From Kutzneria sp. CA-103260 (GTDB lineage: Bacteria > Actinomycetota > Actinomycetes > Mycobacteriales > Pseudonocardiaceae): 64,000 nt of DNA. The notes under the pieces are model-generated. The model was not told the origin of the DNA. It saw only the letters and a program-made list of their open reading frames with translations, and ran no database searches. The DNA is taken from assembly GCF_018263855.1 (NCBI RefSeq), contig NZ_CP073318.1:9238001-9302000 (forward strand), given 5' to 3'. Positions 59,774-64,000 of this stretch are shown in pieces. The stretch's first letter is position 1, and the number at the start of each line of letters is the position of its first letter. Position numbers and translations under genes: made by a program.

Positions 59774-60400
59774 CTAGACCTCGGGGAGGACGGGCCAGGT
59801 TCGGGGGGCGGCGGGGCCGCCGGCCATGCGGAGGGCGAGCTCGACGTAGCGGCGGTGCATCTCGGTGGGAGTGAGCACGCCGTCGTCGCGGAACCACTCG
59901 CTGATCAGGCCGCACATGTCGAGCACCGCCCGGGCGGTGCCGGGGGCGGAGCCGCCGACGAGGTGGAAGACGCCGGACTGGGCGCCGGCGGCGAGGACGT
60001 CGGCGAGCTGGTCGCGGAGGCGGCGGCGGATGGCGAGGACGTGGGCCAGGCGGTCGCCGGTGAGGGAACGGTATTCCTGGTTGCCGACGCGGGAGCGTTC
60101 GCGGAACTGGGCGTGGGCCGCGACGTGGACGGCGACGAGGGCGGCGAACTGGTCGACGGGGTCGGGGCCGGCGGCGGAGCGGGCCCGGAGGGTGTGGGTT
60201 TCCAGCTCGGTGTGGATGTCGAGCACGAGTTCGTAGAGCAGCTCGTCCTTGGAAGCGAAGTGGTTGTACAGCGCGCCCTGGGTGAAACCGCAGGCCTGGG
60301 TGATTTCTTTCACTGAGGTGGCGAGAAAGCCGCGTTCGTAGAACAGCGTGGTGGCCGCCGCCAGCAGTCTGTCCCGGGATCGGGTCTCGACACTCGTCAC
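59774..60400 (-). CDS. TetR/AcrR-family regulator
   Basis: A 208-residue regulator. The HTH is TSVKEITQACGFTQGALYNHFASKDELLYELV at residues 28-60; the rest is the helical ligand domain. It is divergent from the sugar-binding lipoprotein gene with about 60-100 bp between them, so it may control it. Related actinobacterial proteins regulate lipid genes, but the ligand cannot be inferred here. Confidence 0.88.
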   Translation of the reverse strand: MTSVETRSRDRLLAAATTLFYERGFLATSVKEITQACGFTQGALYNHFASKDELLYELVLDIHTELETHTLRARSAAGPDPVDQFAALVAVHVAAHAQFRERSRVGNQEYRSLTGDRLAHVLAIRRRLRDQLADVLAAGAQSGVFHLVGGSAPGTARAVLDMCGLISEWFRDDGVLTPTEMHRRYVELALRMAGGPAAPRTWPVLPEV

Positions 60401-60499
60401 CCGTCAATACTCGCCCACTTGACCGCGGCGGCGAGAAGGCGGTAGGACAGCCGGGGGTATATGAACGGTCATTTACCGTACGAACGTGAAAGGCCAGCG

Positions 60500-61660
60500 T
60501 TGTCCTCCACCCGACTCGTCGCCCTGACCGCCGTGCTCGCCCTCGCGCTGACCGCCTGCTCCGGCCTGACCGGCACGCCGGCGCCGACGAAGTCGGCGGT
60601 GGACTACAGCGCCCAGGCGATGCAAGCCACGCAGGCCGCGATCAGCGGCACCTATCACGAGCCATCCCAGCAGCCCCGGCCGGCGGCCGCTGGCAAGAAG
60701 CTGGCGGTGATCTCGTCCGGCCAGAACGCGATCAGCTCGCTGGTGCCGGCGAACTCGGTGATGGAGGCGGCCAAGGCGATCGGCTGGGACGCCCAGCTCT
60801 ACGACGGCAAGCTGGACCCGAAGTCCTGGCCGGGGCTGGTCACGCAGGCGGTGGCCGCCGGCGCGGCGGGCATCGTGCTGGTGGCGGTGGACTGTCCGGC
60901 GGTGGCCCAGCCGCTGGCCGAGGCCAAGGCCAAGGGCATCAAGATCGTCGGGATCTTCGCCTTCGACTGCAACGACCCGCTCTTCGGCGGCAACGGGCCG
61001 GCACTGTTCAGCTCCTACGTGGACTTCGGCCCGCCGGTGAACCGCAACATCGATGACTTCTCCGACCTCTACGGCGCCGACCAGGCCAACACGGTGGTGG
61101 CGCAGACCAACGGCAAGGCCAAGGTCATCCTGGTCACGGACAACGAGTTCACCTCGATCCGACACGTCGTGGAGGGCTTCCGGCAGACGATCGCCAAGTG
61201 CGCCACCTGTTCCATCGTCGGCGAGGTGGACATCAAGGCCGCCGACCTGACCACGCCGACAGCGGCGGAGGCGGTGCTCAAGGCGTTGCAGGACCATCCG
61301 GAGGCCAACGCGGTGAAGAGCCCTTACACCGCGGCGACGCTGGCGGCGGTGAGCCCGGCGGTGATGAAGGCCAACCGGGCGGCCTCGCTCTATGTCATGG
61401 GCGGCGAGGGATTCGAGCCGGAGCTGGACCTGATCCGCAAGCACCAGGGCGTCTCGGCGGTGACGATCATTCCCTCCGACTGGTACGGCTGGGCGGCGGT
61501 GGACACGGTGAACAGCCTGTTCATCGGTCAGGAGCCGGCCGATTCGGGACTGGGCTGGCAGCTCATCGACGACGAGGTGAACCCGCCGTCGAACAACGCG
61601 TACAAACCGGCAATCGACTTCCGTACGGCATATCGGACCGTGTGGGGAAGGGCCGGCTGA
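60500..61660 (+). CDS. Periplasmic-binding-protein-like (sugar-type) lipoprotein
   Basis: About 386 residues. The signal LSSTRLVALTAVLALALTACSG ends in lipobox LTAC. The two-lobed type-1 binding fold follows (KKLAVISSGQNAISS..., AAGIVLVAVDCPA, KAKVILVTDNEFTSIRHVVEGFRQTI, SLYVMGGEGFEPELDLI). It has no adjacent permease. Start TTG 60500 gives a tidy lipoprotein signal with AAAGG upstream; ATG 60461 would add 13 residues. Confidence 0.8.
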   Translation: MSSTRLVALTAVLALALTACSGLTGTPAPTKSAVDYSAQAMQATQAAISGTYHEPSQQPRPAAAGKKLAVISSGQNAISSLVPANSVMEAAKAIGWDAQLYDGKLDPKSWPGLVTQAVAAGAAGIVLVAVDCPAVAQPLAEAKAKGIKIVGIFAFDCNDPLFGGNGPALFSSYVDFGPPVNRNIDDFSDLYGADQANTVVAQTNGKAKVILVTDNEFTSIRHVVEGFRQTIAKCATCSIVGEVDIKAADLTTPTAAEAVLKALQDHPEANAVKSPYTAATLAAVSPAVMKANRAASLYVMGGEGFEPELDLIRKHQGVSAVTIIPSDWYGWAAVDTVNSLFIGQEPADSGLGWQLIDDEVNPPSNNAYKPAIDFRTAYRTVWGRAG

Positions 61661-61800
61661 GTCGCCTTCAGGTAACTCACAGGCTGCGTCCAGTCTGATG
61701 ACAGGCTGAACACAGAGGATTCGGGGTGTACACAACCGCCCTGGGGCCTTGAGGCTGCCGCGCTCCCCCAGGCCAGGGATGCGAGCGGAGTGAGGACCCT

Positions 61801-63132
61801 GTGTTGTCGAGAATTCGACTGCGCCTGACCAGACGGCGGGTGATCATCATCGTGGCCGCGGTGGTGGTGGCCACCGGTGGTGGCGTGGCCTGGGCGGCGA
61901 CCCGCCCGGCCGCCGAAGCCCAGACCACGTCGTTCGCCACGGCGACCACCGCCACGCTGAAGCAGACGGTCTCCTCGTCCGGCACGATCGAGCCGGCCCA
62001 GCAGGAGAACCTGAACTTCGCGGTCTCCGGTCAGGTCACGGGCGTCACGGCGACGGTGGGCCAGCAGGTCACCGCCGGCCAGGCGCTGGCCACGGTGAAC
62101 TCAGCCGCTCTGGCCGCCAGTGTGGCGGAGGCACAGGCCACGCTGTCCACGGACCAGGCCCGCCTGAGCTCCGACCAGACGGCGGGGGCGTCCAGCGCGC
62201 AGATCACGGCCGACCAGGCCGCGGTCACCGCCGCGCAGAACTCCGTGAACAACGCCCAGACCGCTCTCAGCGAGGCGACGCTGACCTCGCCCATCGACGG
62301 CACGGTGGCGTCGGTGAACCTCACGACGGGCCAGCAGGTGTCGGCCGGCAGCACGTCCACCAGCAGCGGCTCCGGCGGTTCGAGCGGCGGCTCAGGCGGC
62401 GGTGGCGGCGGAGGTGGGGGCGGCGGGGCCGGCGGCGGCTCGGGGTCGACCGGGTCGTCGAGCTCGTCCAGCAGCTCCAGCACCGCGCAGGTGGTGGTGA
62501 TCTCCACCAACTCCTACGTCGTCAACGCCAGCGTGGACGACACCGAGGTGGGCCTGATCAAGAACGGCGAGCAGGCCACGATCACCGCCAACGGCAGCAC
62601 CCAGCCGGCCTACGGCACGGTCACCTCGGTGGCGATGCTGGCCAGCTCCTCGTCCACGGTGCCCAGCTACCCGGTGACGATCGGCGTCACCGGCACGCCG
62701 ACCGGCCTGCACCCGGGGGCCAGCGCGACGGTGGCGATCACGGTCAAGCAGGTGTCCGACGCGGTGGTGGTGCCGACCGCGGCGATCCACTACGAGAACG
62801 GCAACGCCGTCGTCTACCAGATGTCCAACGGCAAGCAGGTCTCCAAGCCGGTCACCACGGGCATGACCTCGGGCGGCCAGACGCAGATCGTCAGCGGCCT
62901 GTCCGACGGTGACCAGGTGGTGATCCCCAGCCGCGGCACCGGCACGACCGGCACCACGCGCGGCGGCACCGGGACGACCGGCGGCCGCGGCGGCACAGGC
63001 GGCTTCGGGGGCGGCGGCTTCGGCGGTGGCACCGGGGGCTTCGGCGGCGGCGCGGGCGGTTTCGGCGGCGGGCGTGGCGGCGGAGGCGGCGGTGGCGGCG
63101 CGGCCACGGGCGGCCAGGCGAACGGCGGCTGA
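61801..63132 (+). CDS. MacA/HlyD-like efflux adaptor with Gly-rich inserts
   Basis: A 443-residue adaptor. A basic N-terminus and one membrane helix (VIIIVAAVVVATGGGVAWA) come first. Lipoyl halves (SGTIEPAQQENLNFAVSGQVTGVTATVGQQVTAGQALATV and ATLTSPIDGTVASVNLTTGQQVSAG) flank a short coiled coil. A Gly/Ser run of about 50 residues interrupts the domain. A beta-barrel domain (YVVNASVDDTEVGLIKNGEQATI) and a Gly/Phe-rich tail follow. It is the membrane-fusion part of the ABC system encoded next. Confidence 0.88.
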   Translation: MLSRIRLRLTRRRVIIIVAAVVVATGGGVAWAATRPAAEAQTTSFATATTATLKQTVSSSGTIEPAQQENLNFAVSGQVTGVTATVGQQVTAGQALATVNSAALAASVAEAQATLSTDQARLSSDQTAGASSAQITADQAAVTAAQNSVNNAQTALSEATLTSPIDGTVASVNLTTGQQVSAGSTSTSSGSGGSSGGSGGGGGGGGGGGAGGGSGSTGSSSSSSSSSTAQVVVISTNSYVVNASVDDTEVGLIKNGEQATITANGSTQPAYGTVTSVAMLASSSSTVPSYPVTIGVTGTPTGLHPGASATVAITVKQVSDAVVVPTAAIHYENGNAVVYQMSNGKQVSKPVTTGMTSGGQTQIVSGLSDGDQVVIPSRGTGTTGTTRGGTGTTGGRGGTGGFGGGGFGGGTGGFGGGAGGFGGGRGGGGGGGGAATGGQANGG

Positions 63133-63135
63133 GCG

Positions 63136-63879
63136 ATGAGCCTCGACATGACCACGCCGATCCCCCCGGTGATCGGCGGCCCGAAGACGGTCATCGGCAT
63201 CCAGGACGTCACCAAGATCTACCGCACCGGCTCGGTGGAGGTGGCCGCGCTGGGCGGCGTCTCGCTGCGCATCGACGAGGGCGAGTACGTGGCGATCATG
63301 GGGCCGTCCGGCTCGGGCAAGTCCACCCTGATGCACATCATCGGCTGCCTGGACGTGGCCACGGCCGGCAGCTACTTCCTGGCCGGCGACGACGTCAGCG
63401 GCATGACCGAGAACGACCTGGCGGTGATCCGCAACAAGCGCATCGGCTTCGTGTTCCAGCAGTTCAACCTGCTCACCTCGCTGACCGCGTGGCGCAACGT
63501 GGAGCTGCCGCTGTGCTACGCGGGCGTGGCCAAGGCGGAGCGCAAGCAGCGGGCCATCGAGGAGCTGGAGCGGGTGGGTCTCGGCGACCGCGTGGAGCAC
63601 AAGCCCACGGAGCTCTCCGGCGGCCAGCAGTCCCGCGTGGCGCTGGCCCGGGCGCTGGTGAACAAGCCGGCGCTGATCCTGGCCGACGAGCCGACCGGCG
63701 CGCTGGACTCCAAGTCCACCAACGATGTGCTGGGCGTCTTCGACGATCTGCACCGCGCGGGCCACACCATCGTGCTCATCACGCACGAGGAGGACGTCGC
63801 CGCGCACGCGCAACGCGTGGTGCGGCTGCGGGACGGGCTGATCGAGTCGGACACGATGAACGTCGGGGGTGCCGCGTGA
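63136..63879 (+). CDS. ABC transporter ATP-binding protein, MacB/LolD type
   Basis: A 247-residue ATPase. Walker A is GPSGSGKST, the Q-loop FQQFNLLTSLTAWRNVELPL, the signature LSGGQQSRVALARAL, Walker B LILADEPTGALD, and the switch His in VLITHEEDVA. It starts 3 bp after the adaptor stop, and its stop overlaps the permease start. It powers a MacB-like mechanotransmission exporter. Confidence 0.95.
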   Translation: MSLDMTTPIPPVIGGPKTVIGIQDVTKIYRTGSVEVAALGGVSLRIDEGEYVAIMGPSGSGKSTLMHIIGCLDVATAGSYFLAGDDVSGMTENDLAVIRNKRIGFVFQQFNLLTSLTAWRNVELPLCYAGVAKAERKQRAIEELERVGLGDRVEHKPTELSGGQQSRVALARALVNKPALILADEPTGALDSKSTNDVLGVFDDLHRAGHTIVLITHEEDVAAHAQRVVRLRDGLIESDTMNVGGAA

Positions 63880-64000
63880 GTTGGCTCGAAACCCTCAGAA
63901 CTTCCTGGGACGCAATCAGATCGCACCGTCTGCGGTCTGGTCTGACCATGCTCGGCATCCTGATCGGCATCGCGGCCGTCATCCTCACCGTCGGCCTTGG
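63876..64000 (+). CDS. MacB-like ABC permease, N-terminus (runs off the window)
   Basis: GTG at 63876 overlaps the ATPase stop (GTGA). The visible 41 residues (MSWLETLRTSWDAIRSHRLR, then SGLTMLGILIGIAAVILTVGLG) have the amphipathic leader and first membrane helix with the LTMLGIxIGIAAVI motif of FtsX/MacB permeases. Confidence 0.9.
   Translation, partial: MSWLETLRTSWDAIRSHRLRSGLTMLGILIGIAAVILTVGL

Overview
The window is high-GC actinobacterial chromosome, most likely a Pseudonocardiaceae-type actinomycete. It encodes mycothiol synthesis (MshA), BldC and BldN developmental regulators, a 33-residue bS22 ribosomal protein, SenX3-RegX3, Rex and a hemACDB cluster. The backbone order, mshA - ybjN - gpm - senX3 - regX3 - ppx - proline-rich membrane protein - isomerase - proC - bldC - bS22 gene - epimerase - acyltransferase - serB-like - glutaredoxin - hemA - hemC - hemD - hemB, is the order known from Mycobacterium (Rv0486 to about Rv0514), with local insertions.

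Layout. 1-7.4 kb: SDR start, L,D-transpeptidase lipoprotein, hydrolase, mshA, ybjN, DUF4349 lipoprotein and an acyl-CoA ligase. 7.4-23.8 kb: a 16.4-kb actinomycete integrative and conjugative element (AICE). 23.8-36 kb: phosphoglycerate mutase, SenX3-RegX3, Ppx/GppA, ProDH and neighbours. 36-46 kb: ECF42-type sigma factor with DGPF protein, ProC, BldC, bS22, epimerase, acyltransferase, amino-acid oxidase and SerB-like phosphatase. 46-48.8 kb: BldN-like sigma factor with its DUF5667 partner, a second acyl-CoA ligase and a glutaredoxin. 48.9-59.7 kb: P450, molybdopterin oxidoreductase, Rex, haem genes and small membrane proteins. 59.8-64 kb: TetR regulator, sugar-binding lipoprotein and the start of a MacAB-like export operon.

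The AICE is the accessory region. It carries Int, Xis, an HUH-type Rep, a DUF2637 membrane protein, TraB, a GntR/KorSA-like repressor with an operator array, several small coupled genes, and an XRE - Nudix - HD module (Nudix proteins of this kind include Pif of pSAM2). Its AT-richer cargo holds a BglII-like restriction endonuclease and its beta-class methyltransferase, flanked by imperfect copies of a long repeat, and a PIN-type toxin-antitoxin pair at the right edge. The element sits inside the coding sequence of the acyl-CoA ligase. A 32-bp direct repeat (31/32 identical) overlaps the codons just after the catalytic lysine; the element supplies a replacement C-terminus, and the displaced native end plus its terminator lie at 23.78-23.92 kb.

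A second striking signal is a degenerate 19-bp tandem repeat (consensus TGGAGCAWTGCGCGMGCKT) found at four mainly intergenic places (about 1.7, 42.2, 46.3 and 59.2 kb) and as two units inside a coding linker at 45.4 kb. Adjacent units can form hairpins. No tRNA, rRNA, CRISPR array or transposase was found.
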